Shown one piece after another: positions 9,473 through 18,324 of a stretch of DNA of 53,456 nt. A program made the translations under genes and the position numbers. The stretch comes from a methanotrophic endosymbiont of Bathymodiolus puteoserpentis (Logatchev) (lineage in GTDB: Bacteria; Pseudomonadota; Gammaproteobacteria; Methylococcales; Methylomonadaceae). The stretch lies in NCBI RefSeq assembly GCF_900128525.1, contig NZ_FQTQ01000181.1, positions 1-53,456 on the forward strand. Reading direction: 5' to 3'. Every line of letters starts with the position of its first letter. The first letter of the stretch is position 1. The notes under the pieces are model-generated. The model made no database searches. It was given only the letters and a program-made list of their open reading frames with translations, and was not told where the DNA came from.

Positions 9473-9602
9473 AGTCCTTTGAGGGCTGGCGTGCTTCATA
9501 ATCTAAAGTTTCAGGCTTTATTAATATGTATTCCTTGGTGTAACTTGCGGATTCAAGTCCGCCCTGCGTATGCAATTGTGGCTAAAAGCCCCGTCTTCAG
9601 AA
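9473..9602. repeat. Dispersed repeat copy A, possible decayed IS200/IS605-type end
   Basis: This intergenic stretch between cbtB and rfbB shares two blocks in the same order and spacing with 35583-35619: CTAAAGTTTCAGG (9503-9515) and GTATTCCTTGG (9528-9538). Further right, GCGGATTCAAGTCCGC (9547-9562) forms a small T-arm-like hairpin, and AAAGCCCCGTCTTCAG (9585-9600) recalls the right ends of IS200/IS605-type elements. The sharing is visible in the sequence; the element assignment is a guess. Confidence 0.4.
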
Positions 9603-9788
9603 TTAATGGCAAGGAAAGGCAACGCTATGACGGGTATCATGTGCGGCATTATGTGCCATATCCATAGGAGCGAAACCAACACCAAATAAAATAACGATAC
9701 CTAAGGCCGCGGCGGCAAAGAGTTGTAAATTTTTGCTGCTTGCGAGGGGGATATTTTGTTCTTGGGCAAGCGAATTATCAGTATTCAT
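9603..9788 (-). CDS. cbtB: CbtB-like small membrane protein (proposed cobalt transporter subunit)
   Basis: 61 residues with one hydrophobic segment (about 23-42). The conserved His-rich tail HNAAHDTRH followed by FPCH at the C-terminus is the hallmark of CbtB and a likely metal-binding site. CbtB and CbtA are predicted cobalt-uptake proteins, an assignment that in other genomes rests on association with B12 riboswitches and cobalamin genes. I saw no B12 riboswitch here. The gene begins 3 nt after cbtA, so the order is cbtA-cbtB. Confidence 0.85.
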   Translation of the reverse strand: MNTDNSLAQEQNIPLASSKNLQLFAAAALGIVILFGVGFAPMDMAHNAAHDTRHSVAFPCH

Positions 9789-9791
9789 AGG

Positions 9792-10502
9792 TCAGCCTTT
9801 ATTAATCTGTAGGTTGTAAGGGGAAATGCCATCTATAAATCGTTGGCATAAAAAACCAGTCGTTGGGCCAATTATAAGCCACAACAAGGCATTTGCAATA
9901 CTGGTTTGCAGGACAAATTGATGCCATAGATCGGTTAAAGCTTGTACTGCATTTGGGTCAGGATGGCTAAACCCATGCAGCTCAGGTGTTGGTGCTCCGA
10001 TTAAATGCGGTAGTATTAGCAAAATCACCCCTGCACCTTTGTAATAACGAGGGCTAAAAGCTAATACGCCTAAACCAATAGCGCTAAAAGTGACAGTAAG
10101 GAGCCACCAGTTTTGTCGTAAATTTAGGTCGGCTGCATCCATACCCGGTATTTCTGGAGGCAAACCTAAGCTGGGGGCCATAAAAATGGCTAAATAAGCT
10201 GCTATGCCCCAAGCTAGGCCTTTTAATGCCGAACTAGCGCCACGATAGACTATGCCGCAAGCTAATAATAAACTATAGGCTAAACTCATTAAAAAATTAG
10301 CCAGCCAAGTAAAAAAGGAGCGCTCTATACCATCTTCAGGCGCCCAAGGTTCGACTTGTTCGGTGTTCATAGGTTCAGCTACTTCATAAATTTCAGCCGC
10401 AAAAATAAGTGGGCTAACAAAATAAAATTGATACAAACTAAAAACGATGCTGGCAAGGATTGCAGTTAAGCAGGCGCTAAGAAAAATCTGGCGAAAATAC
10501 AT
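9792..10502 (-). CDS. cbtA: CbtA-like membrane protein (proposed cobalt transporter)
   Basis: 236 residues with about five to six hydrophobic segments. Family features include the N-terminal helix (residues 6-30), an acidic periplasmic stretch (EPMNTEQVEPWAPEDGIERS), GIAAYLAIFMAPSLGLPPEIPG, and a late ELHGFSHPDP motif with potential metal ligands. It is the partner of the downstream cbtB. The vitamin B12-dependent metH in this window would need cobalt, although the two loci are 12 kb apart. The function rests on family prediction only. Confidence 0.85.
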   Translation of the reverse strand: MYFRQIFLSACLTAILASIVFSLYQFYFVSPLIFAAEIYEVAEPMNTEQVEPWAPEDGIERSFFTWLANFLMSLAYSLLLACGIVYRGASSALKGLAWGIAAYLAIFMAPSLGLPPEIPGMDAADLNLRQNWWLLTVTFSAIGLGVLAFSPRYYKGAGVILLILPHLIGAPTPELHGFSHPDPNAVQALTDLWHQFVLQTSIANALLWLIIGPTTGFLCQRFIDGISPYNLQINKG

Positions 10503-10572
10503 GGTTTGGGCCGTAAGTAAGAGCTATGGGGTTAATGTCGCCTGCATATCGCTTGCGACTCGTAGAGGGTAA

Positions 10573-10627
10573 AGTAAATACTGGGCTATGTGGAAAACCT
10601 TCATACTCCACAAGTTTTATATTTACT
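10573..10627 (-). terminator. Stem-loop between bamD and cbtA
   Basis: Outer arms AGTAAATA (10573-10580) and TATTTACT (10620-10627), with inner arms TGTGGA (10589-10594) and TCCACA (10607-10612), form a two-part stem. It lies 23 nt after the bamD stop in the direction of transcription and could end the bamD message before cbtA. There is no clean U tract, so confidence is modest. Confidence 0.4.
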
Positions 10628-10649
10628 CTTGTTGTAGCAAAGAGAGGGA

Positions 10650-11486
10650 TTAGTCATCAAAACTCAGCAACCTCCAAATAAAAGGTACGACAGTCACACC
10701 GCTGGAGTCAGCCTCGGGGTATTGTGGGCCATCAGGATAGTTATAGGCATAAATCTTGGCGCTATTATCAGCTAAATCCTGTAGCCCTAATATTTTATAG
10801 GCTTTTATTTGCAGTTCTAATGCGTAAGGGACGGCTGGGGTTTGCTGGTAATGTTGTAAAATATAATTTGCTCGATTGGCGGCGGCTAAATAGGCTTCTC
10901 TATCCATATAGAAGCGGGCAATATGTAATTCATGGCGCGCTAGTGAATTTTTTAAAGAAATCATGCGTTGTTTAGCATCAGCTACGTATTGGCTATTCGG
11001 GAAGCGGCGTATTAACTCATCAAAACTGAGGTAAGCATTTTGTGTGAACACTGAGTCGCGCTGTGTGCTATCAGATGGAACATAGCGATCTAAAAAACCT
11101 AAGTCACGATTGAAATTAACCAGTGCCTTTAAATAGTAAGCATAATCGACATTTTTATGTCGTGGGTGGGTTTTTATAAAGCGGTCTGCTGATGCTAATG
11201 CCGCTTCTGAATCGCCATTTTTGTAATAGGCGTAAGTTAAGTCGAGTTGTGTTTGTGCAGAATGGGGGCCAAAAGGGTAACGTGAATCCAGTTGCTCAAA
11301 TACTTTTATCGCTTTTTTGTACTTTTCATCGGCTAAGTTTTCTTTGCCTTCAGCAATAAATTGCTCTACTGTCCAGCCTGCATAATTATCTCCTTTGGTG
11401 TTTTTATCATTGGAAAAATAACTACAGGCCTGCAGTAAAAAAGATAAACAAAGAATAATTGTTAATTTTTTGAAAAATGATGGCAT
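10650..11486 (-). CDS. bamD: Outer membrane assembly lipoprotein BamD
   Basis: 278 residues. The signal peptide ends in the lipobox LLQAC with Cys21 as the lipidated residue. The mature part is built of TPR-like helical hairpins, including KYKKAIKVFEQLDSRYPFGPHS and the PNSQYVADAKQRM repeat. BamD is the essential lipoprotein of the BAM complex and helps BamA insert beta-barrel proteins into the outer membrane. It is divergent from rluD-pgeF, the same arrangement as in Escherichia coli. About 100 bp separate the two starts. Confidence 0.96.
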   Translation of the reverse strand: MPSFFKKLTIILCLSFLLQACSYFSNDKNTKGDNYAGWTVEQFIAEGKENLADEKYKKAIKVFEQLDSRYPFGPHSAQTQLDLTYAYYKNGDSEAALASADRFIKTHPRHKNVDYAYYLKALVNFNRDLGFLDRYVPSDSTQRDSVFTQNAYLSFDELIRRFPNSQYVADAKQRMISLKNSLARHELHIARFYMDREAYLAAANRANYILQHYQQTPAVPYALELQIKAYKILGLQDLADNSAKIYAYNYPDGPQYPEADSSGVTVVPFIWRLLSFDD

Positions 11487-11586
11487 AGAGATAGCGACAC
11501 GATGTAAGATTGATAAATTTTACTTTATTCTTTATTGTAAAAGAATTTGTTGTAGATAAATACAGTTGTTGGGAAAGAAATTTTAT

Positions 11587-12540
11587 ATGGCAATATTAAC
11601 AGCCGAAGTACCCTTGGAATTAGCGGGGAAGCGTTTGGATCAAGTTTTAGTGGTGGTTTTTCCAGATTATTCTAGGAATAAACTACAGACTTGGATAAAA
11701 GCGCTACGGGTCACCGTAGATGGTGTACAAATTAAAGCAAAAGATCGATTGGATGGGGGGGAGACGATTGTTCTCGATGCTGAAGCAGAGGAAGTGACTG
11801 AGTATTTAGCTGAAGATATTCCGCTGGATATTATCTATGAAGATGATGATATTTTAATCGTCAATAAACCTGCAGGATTTGTTGTACATCCAGGTGCAGG
11901 TAATTGGACGGGGACTTTACAAAATGCCTTGTTATTTCATTTGCCTGATGCGGTGACAATTCCGCGCTCGGGGATTGTGCATCGCATTGATAAAGATACC
12001 AGTGGCTTATTGATGGTTGCTAAAACATTAGCTGCACATCATAGTTTGATTGAGCAATTACAAGCGCGCGAGATTCATCGTGAATATTTAGCGGTCACTA
12101 TAGGACGAATGACTGGAGGTGGTACTTTAGATGAGCCTATTGGCCGGCATCCTACCGACCGTAAGAAATTTGCGGTCAATGACAGTGGCAAACGTGCAAT
12201 AACGCATTATCGTGTGCTGGAGCGGTTCTTACGTAATACGCTGATACAAGTTAAATTAGAAACCGGTCGTACACATCAAATCCGAGTGCATATGGCGCAT
12301 ATCAAAATGCCGCTCGTAGGCGACCCTATGTACAGTGGTCGGTTCCAAATGCCTAAAGATTGCGGGGTGAAGTTGGAAACTATTTTGCGTAACTTTAAGC
12401 GCCAAGCTTTACATGCTGAAAAATTGGGTTTAATGCATCCACGTACTGGTGAATATATGGAGTGGGAATTACCCATGCCAGAGGATATGCAAGCCTTATT
12501 ACTTGCTTTGAGGAATAATGACGCATTGGATCATTCCTGA
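11587..12540 (+). CDS. rluD: 23S rRNA pseudouridine synthase RluD
   Basis: About 317 residues from the ATG at 11587. The frame is open upstream to a TTG at 11566, but GGGAAAG at 11571-11577 is a good ribosome-binding site for the ATG, and the resulting N-terminus aligns with known RluD. An N-terminal S4 RNA-binding domain (LDQVLVVVFPDYSRNKLQTW) is followed by the RluA-family catalytic motif HRIDKDTSGLLMVAKT with the catalytic Asp. RluD makes the pseudouridines of helix 69 in 23S rRNA. Its end overlaps pgeF by 23 nt. Confidence 0.95.
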   Translation: MAILTAEVPLELAGKRLDQVLVVVFPDYSRNKLQTWIKALRVTVDGVQIKAKDRLDGGETIVLDAEAEEVTEYLAEDIPLDIIYEDDDILIVNKPAGFVVHPGAGNWTGTLQNALLFHLPDAVTIPRSGIVHRIDKDTSGLLMVAKTLAAHHSLIEQLQAREIHREYLAVTIGRMTGGGTLDEPIGRHPTDRKKFAVNDSGKRAITHYRVLERFLRNTLIQVKLETGRTHQIRVHMAHIKMPLVGDPMYSGRFQMPKDCGVKLETILRNFKRQALHAEKLGLMHPRTGEYMEWELPMPEDMQALLLALRNNDALDHS

Positions 12541-13243
12541 TTGGCCGGCACCTGCCAATATTCATGCGGCGACGACACTGAGAACAGGCGGATTTAGTCA
12601 GGCTGAATTTAGTAGTTTAAACCTCGCTGAGCATGTGCAGGATAACCCGGAGCATGTACTTCAAAATAGGCAGAAAATGACTCGCATGCTGGGCTTACCT
12701 AGTGATCCTGTTTGGCTGCAGCAAACGCATAGTGTGGATGTGGTTTGTGCTGACCAAGCAGGTCAAATGTTTGTCGGTGATGCGAGTTATACGTATAAAA
12801 AAAATATTGTTTGTACGGTGTTAACTGCGGACTGTTTGCCGGTGTTACTTTGTGATATACAAGGAACGATGGTTGCTGCGATTCATGGTGGTTGGCGTGG
12901 ATTGCTTAATGGCGTTGTGGAAAATGCTGTGGCAAAGATGCCAGGCGCTGAAATAATGGCTTGGCTAGGGCCGGCTATTGGTCCACACTGTTTTGAAGTC
13001 AGCCAAGATGTATATGATTTATTTATTAATAAATCTAGGCAATTTACGGGTGCATTTACACAGCAAAGTGATGGCAAGTATTTGGCGGATATTTACCAAA
13101 TAGCTAGCATTATTTTAAAGGGTGTTGGCGTGCAGAAAATTTATGGTGGCCAGTTTTGTACCGTGACTGATACAGAACGTTTTTTTTCCTATCGGCGCGA
13201 TGGCCAGACAGGGCGTATGGCAACTTTAATCTGGATGGAATAG
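12518..13243 (+). CDS. pgeF: Peptidoglycan editing factor PgeF (YfiH, DUF152)
   Basis: 241 residues. The multicopper-oxidase-like laccase-domain family signature is complete: QQTHSVDVV, LTADCLPVLL, AIHGGWRGLLNGVV and WLGPAIGPHCFEV supply the conserved His and Cys ligands. In E. coli the protein removes L-Ser-containing precursors from peptidoglycan synthesis, and related proteins show purine-nucleoside activities. The start overlaps the rluD 3' end, so the two genes form one unit. Confidence 0.92.
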   Translation: MTHWIIPDWPAPANIHAATTLRTGGFSQAEFSSLNLAEHVQDNPEHVLQNRQKMTRMLGLPSDPVWLQQTHSVDVVCADQAGQMFVGDASYTYKKNIVCTVLTADCLPVLLCDIQGTMVAAIHGGWRGLLNGVVENAVAKMPGAEIMAWLGPAIGPHCFEVSQDVYDLFINKSRQFTGAFTQQSDGKYLADIYQIASIILKGVGVQKIYGGQFCTVTDTERFFSYRRDGQTGRMATLIWME

Positions 13244-13266
13244 TTCTTGTTTCTAAGCATAATATA

Positions 13267-13325
13267 TTGTGGGAGGGGCTTTAGCCGCGATTTGATACAA
13301 GTCGCGGCTAAAGCCCCTCCCACAA
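13267..13325. repeat. REP-like perfect palindrome (24-bp arms)
   Basis: The arms at 13267-13290 and 13302-13325 are exact reverse complements over 24 bp, starting TTGTGGGAGGGGCTTTAGCC, around an 11-nt loop. It resembles the TGTGGGAGCGGGC-type REP sequences of pseudomonads. A diverged copy is at 16369-16422. It lies just after pgeF and may also act as a terminator. Confidence 0.85.
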
Positions 13326-13357
13326 CTACAAATAATTTCACTTTATTATTTCTTTCG

Positions 13358-14263
13358 ATGAATTTACTCTTTTTAATTATTATTTTTACGGCTATCGGTG
13401 GTGTATTAAGCGTTTTAGCCGCTTCTGTTTTTTTACTATTATCTGATAGTATGCGTGCTAAGGTTTTGCCGCATGGCATTAGTTTTGCTACCGGTGCTTT
13501 GTTAGCTGTGGCTTTTTGGGGATTGATTCCACATGCTTTTGAAGAGGTAGCGCCATCAGAAATACAAACTTTATCTGGCTCGATTATGCTGGGCTTATTA
13601 TTGTTTTTTACCTTAGAAAAATTATTAATTTGGCGGCACTGCCATTCTAGTAGCTGTGAGGTTCATATTGATACCGATGAACATGATGAACATGGAGATA
13701 GCCACGATCATGGTTCGCATAAATCAGCTGGAACAATGATTCTTATTGGTGATGGTATCCATAACTTCGTGGATGGTGTGTTGATTGCTGCGGCATTTTT
13801 AACCGATGTTCAGCTGGGTATTGTCACTAGTTTAGCGGTTGCCGCACATGAGATTCCGCAAGAGGTAGGCGATTTTGCAATTCTATTGCACAGTGGTTTT
13901 TCCAAAAAGAAAGCCTTGATTTACAATGTACTCGCCAGCTTAACAACCGTGCTAGGTGGCGTGTTGGCATATTATAGTTTGGCTGGCCTTCATGATAGTC
14001 TCCCTTATTTTTTAGCGATTGCTTCATCTAGTTTTATTTATATTGCGGTTGCAGATTTGATTCCAACTTTGCATAAGAAAACTGATATTAAAACCTCATT
14101 ACAGCAAATTGCTTTAATTTTAGCAGGCGTTGTTTTAATCGTTTCATTGCATGGTGTCGCCCATGATATTCAATTAGAAGATGCAGATAATCATGCGGTT
14201 AGTGCTCGATTGAAAGGCGCAGATAAGCATACTGATCATAAATCACGGATGAATATATTTTAG
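13358..14263 (+). CDS. ZIP-family metal transporter
   Basis: About 301 residues from the ATG at 13358. The frame extends upstream to 13247, but that part is the REP-like palindrome, and MNLLFLIIIF is a natural first membrane helix. Seven to eight membrane segments are visible. The metal-site motifs are DGIHNFVDGVLIA in TM4 and AHEIPQEVGD in TM5, and between TM3 and TM4 lies a His-rich loop (HIDTDEHDEHGDSHDHGSH). ZIP proteins import Zn2+, Fe2+ or related divalent ions across the inner membrane. Which ion is used cannot be read from the sequence. Confidence 0.92.
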   Translation: MNLLFLIIIFTAIGGVLSVLAASVFLLLSDSMRAKVLPHGISFATGALLAVAFWGLIPHAFEEVAPSEIQTLSGSIMLGLLLFFTLEKLLIWRHCHSSSCEVHIDTDEHDEHGDSHDHGSHKSAGTMILIGDGIHNFVDGVLIAAAFLTDVQLGIVTSLAVAAHEIPQEVGDFAILLHSGFSKKKALIYNVLASLTTVLGGVLAYYSLAGLHDSLPYFLAIASSSFIYIAVADLIPTLHKKTDIKTSLQQIALILAGVVLIVSLHGVAHDIQLEDADNHAVSARLKGADKHTDHKSRMNIF

Positions 14264-14320
14264 ATTATTTAAGTCATGCCGATAGACTCACAATAAACCA
14301 TAACTAAAAAGAGGATTTTT

Positions 14321-16330
14321 ATGTTTGCCACGGCTCTAATGAACCAGATCAGCTGCTCTAAAAAAATGCTATTGATCTCTATTGCATTTTTAATACCTCT
14401 GATAATTACCTTTTATTTATTAATCATGGGGCAATTAGCGGCTCTTGATATTGCCAAAAAAGAACAGACAGGCTTGCAATATATTGTTCCTTTGCGTCAA
14501 TTAATTCAGCATTTTCCTGAGCATCGCGGTATGACTAATGCTTATTTATCGGGAAATACTTCGTTTAAAAGTAAATTATTAGCTAAGCGTGCACAGATTA
14601 TTCAAGATATTCAGGCGATTAATGAGGTTGACCAGCAGCTAGGTGAGCAATTAGGTGTCTCAGCTAAATGGCAGGAAATTAAATCAACTTGGAAGCGCTT
14701 AGAATCCGATGCCTTTGATGGGCAAGCAAAAGATATTTTTACGCGCCATACGCAGTTGATTGCTGGCACTTTAGAGTTAGTTTCTACGGTGAGTGATCGC
14801 TCAGGGTTAACGATGGATCCAGAATTAGAAAGTTTTTATATTGCTTTTTCTGTTGTTAACACCTTGCCACAAATTGTAGAAAATTTGGGACAGGCTCGGG
14901 GCATGGCTTCGGGTCTAGTGGCTAGGGCTATCGTTACTCAGAAGGAGAGCATTAAGTTATCTAGTTTATTGGCGATGGTACAGAAAAGTATTAATGCTTT
15001 AGGGAGAAGTACGCAGGTGATAGTGCAAAGCAATCCAGAAGTTGGCGCTAAAATTAAGCCAAATGCTGATACGGCAATAAGCATTGCTAAGGGCTACCTA
15101 GCTTTTCTTGAACAAGAAATTTTACAGAGAACGCCTATCACCATTAAATCAGCAGTGGTTTTTGCCAAGGGTACTGAAGCTATTAAGGCTAATTTTAAAT
15201 TATTGGATCAGTTGATTCCTGAGTTAGCCTTATTATTAGAGCAGCGAGAAGATCAGTTAGCGACAAAAATGATCACTTTAGCTCTTATTGTTGCTATCTT
15301 TACCTTTATCGCTCTCTATTTATTTGCGGGTTTTTATAATTCATTTAATACCGCTATATTAAGTATCGAAGAAGCTTCTGCAAAATTGGCAAAAGGTGAT
15401 TTAACTTCCCGTTTGCAATTAGATAATAAAGATGAGTTTGCTGATGTGGCTGAATCATTTAACCGTATGGCTGGACAGTTTGCAGAGGTAGTGCGTGAAT
15501 TAGAACGCTCTATTGAGCAGCTTGCCTCGGGGGCAGAAGAGCTTTCAGTGACAAGCATACAAACCAATCAAGGGGTTCAACGTCAGCAAGAGGAAGTGGA
15601 GCAGGTCGCAACGGCTATGACGGAAATGGCGGCAACAGTACAAGAAGTGGCAAAAAGCGCATCCTCTACGGCAGTGGCAACTAAAAATGCCCATGAACAA
15701 GCAAGTAAAGGGCGTTTGATTGTTAATAATTCAGTGTCTGCGATTACTGCGCTTTCAGAAGAAATTAGCGTGGCGACAGACGTGGTTAGACAGCTAGAGG
15801 CTGATGGGGAGAATATTGGTTCAGTCTTAGATGTTATCAAAGGTATTGCTGAACAAACTAATTTATTAGCGCTAAATGCTGCGATTGAAGCTGCGAGAGC
15901 GGGCGAGCAGGGACGAGGTTTTGCTGTTGTTGCAGATGAAGTCAGAACCTTGGCAAGTCGTACGCAAGATTCAACAACTGAGATACAGAGTATGATTGAA
16001 AGTCTACAAGAAGGCACTCGTAAAGCAGTTGGTGTGATGCAGACAAGCAAAGATCGGGCGCAGGTGACTATTTCGGAGACTCAAAAGGAAAGTGAGTTTT
16101 TAGAAAATATTACCGCTGCAGTGACTGAAATTGATGGTATGTGTACACAAATTGCTAGTGCTTCTGAAGAACAATCCGTTGTAGCTGATAATATTAGTCG
16201 AAGTATTGAGCATATTAATGGCGTGACGATGGATACGGCACAAGGCTCGCAGCAGGTAACTGAGAGTAGTAATGCTTTGGCGCGATTGGCAAGTGATTTA
16301 CAAGCTTTGATATCGCGGTTTAAGGTTTAA
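14321..16330 (+). CDS. Methyl-accepting chemotaxis protein
   Basis: 669 residues. TM1 lies at about 17-38 and TM2 at about 316-338. Between them is a large, mostly helical periplasmic sensor of about 275 residues (with [11 protein letters not shown]) that I cannot tie to a ligand. A HAMP domain follows (about 340-392), then the cytoplasmic signalling coiled coil with the conserved tip [19 protein letters not shown] near 510-530. The C-terminus (ISRFKV) lacks the NWETF-type CheR/CheB tether. No che genes are nearby. GAGG at 14310-14313 is the likely ribosome-binding site. Confidence 0.95.
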   Translation: MFATALMNQISCSKKMLLISIAFLIPLIITFYLLIMGQLAALDIAKKEQTGLQYIVPLRQLIQHFPEHRGMTNAYLSGNTSFKSKLLAKRAQIIQDIQAINEVDQQLGEQLGVSAKWQEIKSTWKRLESDAFDGQAKDIFTRHTQLIAGTLELVSTVSDRSGLTMDPELESFYIAFSVVNTLPQIVENLGQARGMASGLVARAIVTQKESIKLSSLLAMVQKSINALGRSTQVIVQSNPEVGAKIKPNADTAISIAKGYLAFLEQEILQRTPITIKSAVVFAKGTEAIKANFKLLDQLIPELALLLEQREDQLATKMITLALIVAIFTFIALYLFAGFYNSFNTAILSIEEASAKLAKGDLTSRLQLDNKDEFADVAESFNRMAGQFAEVVRELERSIEQLASGAEELSVTSIQTNQGVQRQQEEVEQVATAMTEMAATVQEVAKSASSTAVATKNAHEQASKGRLIVNNSVSAITALSEEISVATDVVRQLEADGENIGSVLDVIKGIAEQTNLLALNAAIEAARAGEQGRGFAVVADEVRTLASRTQDSTTEIQSMIESLQEGTRKAVGVMQTSKDRAQVTISETQKESEFLENITAAVTEIDGMCTQIASASEEQSVVADNISRSIEHINGVTMDTAQGSQQVTESSNALARLASDLQALISRFKV

Positions 16331-16368
16331 CTCACCGAGTCGTGTCAATATAAAATTTCCTTAATATG

Positions 16369-16422
16369 TTGTGGGCGGGGCTTTATGTCGCTATTTTTGT
16401 CAGTTAAAAGTCCTTCCCACAA
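16369..16422. repeat. REP-like palindrome, diverged second copy
   Basis: TTGTGGGCGGGGCTTTA at the left and a complementary AAAAGTCCTTCCCACAA at the right make an imperfect hairpin related to 13267-13325. It sits between the convergent chemoreceptor and nth genes and could act as a shared terminator. Confidence 0.65.
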
Positions 16423-16428
16423 GTGCCT

Positions 16429-17067
16429 TTACGTCGCATAAACTTTATCCTTAAATTCACATAAATCCTCAATAACACAACTGCCACAACGAGGTTTCCT
16501 AGCGATACAGGTATAACGCCCATGCAAAATCAATAAATGATGAGCATCCTGTTTGTACTCTTTGGGTACATTGTTATCTAATTTAGCTTCAACTTCTAAA
16601 ACATTTTTTCCTGGGGCAATCTTAGTGCGATTGGATACACGGAAAATATGCGTATCGACTGCCATGACAGGCTGACCAAAAGCGGTATTTAAAATCACAT
16701 TAGCTGTTTTACGCCCAACGCCAGCAAGGGATTCTAATTCTGTGCGAGTTTGTGGTACTTCTTCCTGAAAATCATCCAGTAGCTTGCGACAAAGCTTAAT
16801 AATATTAGCCGCTTTGCTATTAAATAGGCCGATAGTTTTTATATAGGTTTTTAATCCCTCTTCACCTAAATCCAAAATAGCTTGTGGTGTGTTGGCAATA
16901 GGAAATAACTTGGCTGTGGCTTTATTAACGCCTTTATCAGTTGCCTGTGCGGATAAAACCACGGCGATTAGTAATTCAAAAGTACTGTTATAGTTTAATT
17001 CAGTAACGGGCTCGGGGATGGCTTCGGCTAGGCGTTTAAAGATTTCTAAGCGTTTATCTTTATTCAT
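16429..17067 (-). CDS. nth: Endonuclease III (Nth)
   Basis: 212 residues from the ATG at 17067, matching the E. coli length. A longer frame to 17112 would add 15 residues from inside rnfE. The helix-hairpin-helix motif LAGVGRKTANV contains the catalytic Lys, and VDTHIFRV contains the catalytic Asp. The C-terminal CIARKPRCGSCVIEDLC binds a [4Fe-4S] cluster. The enzyme is a bifunctional DNA glycosylase/AP lyase for oxidised pyrimidines. The start overlaps rnfE by 8 nt, the classical rnf-nth linkage. Confidence 0.97.
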   Translation of the reverse strand: MNKDKRLEIFKRLAEAIPEPVTELNYNSTFELLIAVVLSAQATDKGVNKATAKLFPIANTPQAILDLGEEGLKTYIKTIGLFNSKAANIIKLCRKLLDDFQEEVPQTRTELESLAGVGRKTANVILNTAFGQPVMAVDTHIFRVSNRTKIAPGKNVLEVEAKLDNNVPKEYKQDAHHLLILHGRYTCIARKPRCGSCVIEDLCEFKDKVYAT

Positions 17068-17731
17068 AAACTTTTGGGGTAACAGGTTTAGTTGCTTGTA
17101 AACGTAATTCAAGGCTATTTTTTAACGCAATTAATAAGCCTAAGCCGATAAAAGCACCAGGCGGCAGTATGGCTAATAAGATACTTGAATCATCGTCAAA
17201 GACGTTGATTTTCCAGTTTTTAGCTGTATTACCAAAGAGCAAATCCGCTTGCGCTAATAAAGTACCTGAGCCTAGAACCTCTCTAAATCCACCCAATACA
17301 ACCAAGGCGAAACTAAAGCCCAGCCCCATGGCTAAACCATCTAATATTGAAGGCATAATGCGATTTTTAGAGGCAAATACTTCTGCGCGGCCAATAATGG
17401 CGCAGTTAGTCACAATCAGCGGAATAAAAATTCCCAGAATTTTGTACAGCTCATAAAACCACGCATGCATGATTAATTCAATAATGGTAACGACACCAGC
17501 AATAATCAGTACAAATAATGGTAGCCTAATTTCTGGCAGAATAAATTGACGTAATGAAGAAACCAGTAAGTTAGATAATATCAGCGTTAAGGTTGTTGCG
17601 AGCCCTAGGCCTAAGCTATTAATCACGGTATTACTAACCGCAAGTAAAGGGCATAAACCTAACAGGGCAACGAGAGCCTGATTGTTATGCCATAAGCCAT
17701 TACTCAAGATTTTCGAATAGTCTGAGTACAT
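17060..17731 (-). CDS. rnfE: Rnf electron transport complex subunit RnfE
   Basis: 223 residues with about six membrane helices. NGLWHNNQALVALLGLCPLLAVSN is the family start, and ITNCAIIGRAEVFASKN-like sequence (IVTNCAIIGRAEVFAS) is conserved in RnfA/RnfE and carries the Cys linked to the membrane iron-sulphur site. It follows rnfG with no intergenic gap and precedes nth. Confidence 0.96.
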   Translation of the reverse strand: MYSDYSKILSNGLWHNNQALVALLGLCPLLAVSNTVINSLGLGLATTLTLILSNLLVSSLRQFILPEIRLPLFVLIIAGVVTIIELIMHAWFYELYKILGIFIPLIVTNCAIIGRAEVFASKNRIMPSILDGLAMGLGFSFALVVLGGFREVLGSGTLLAQADLLFGNTAKNWKINVFDDDSSILLAILPPGAFIGLGLLIALKNSLELRLQATKPVTPKVYE

Positions 17732-18322
17732 TTATTGAAAAATCTCTTGTTGGTGTTGTTGAAAAAATAAGGCTGTATTTTTGACCTCATTAATAATAGC
17801 GCGTGGCGTAATGGTTGCGCCTGTAAATTGATCGAAGTTACCGCCATCACGTTTGACTGCCCATTGATCTGAATTTTTTAAGGAGAGCTGATTAAAGCTT
17901 AAAATCCAGTTAGATTTTTTTAGTTCTATCGCATCACCTAAGCCAGGTGTTTCTCTATGATTAAGAACGCGTACAGCGTTTATTGTGCCGTTAACATTAA
18001 TAGCAATAAGTAAATCAATAGCGCCGTTATAACCCTGAGTTGTTGTGCTGGTGATAATGGCTGCTACGGGTTTACCTGCTTGGCGCGCTCGGTATATCGT
18101 ATAAGCTTGCCCACCGGATTGTAGCTGAATTTTGTCATGAACTAGGTCGTTATTATAGCGGCGTTTATCGATGACGCTTTGTAAGCTTTGCAATAAAGCG
18201 CGTCGTTCATTGTCTGCGATTTTGTCTTTGGTGCCATGGTAAACCAAAGAAACCAAGCCTACGATAATAAACGAAAACAGGCCGATACGTAATGCGGCAT
18301 GTATAGGTGGCGATATGATCAT
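17732..18322 (-). CDS. rnfG: Rnf electron transport complex subunit RnfG
   Basis: 196 residues. One N-terminal membrane helix (about 11-30) anchors a periplasmic FMN-binding domain. TGAT ending at Thr170 is the flavinylation motif for covalent FMN attachment. NHRETPGLGDAIE is typical of RnfG/NqrC proteins. It is 2 nt from rnfD and abuts rnfE. Confidence 0.96.
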   Translation of the reverse strand: MIISPPIHAALRIGLFSFIIVGLVSLVYHGTKDKIADNERRALLQSLQSVIDKRRYNNDLVHDKIQLQSGGQAYTIYRARQAGKPVAAIITSTTTQGYNGAIDLLIAINVNGTINAVRVLNHRETPGLGDAIELKKSNWILSFNQLSLKNSDQWAVKRDGGNFDQFTGATITPRAIINEVKNTALFFQQHQQEIFQ

Positions 18323-18324
18323 GG

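Noticed and set aside
9540-9580. tRNA gene
   Set aside because: There is a T-arm-like hairpin (GCGGATTCAAGTCCGC), but no matching D arm, anticodon arm or 5' acceptor strand could be found.
10503-10649. Cobalamin riboswitch upstream of cbtA
   Set aside because: No B12-box or conserved core elements could be found; only a stem-loop following bamD is visible.
13247-13357. Longer N-terminus of the ZIP transporter
   Set aside because: The added residues are translated from the REP-like palindrome, and the ATG at 13358 starts directly with the first membrane helix.
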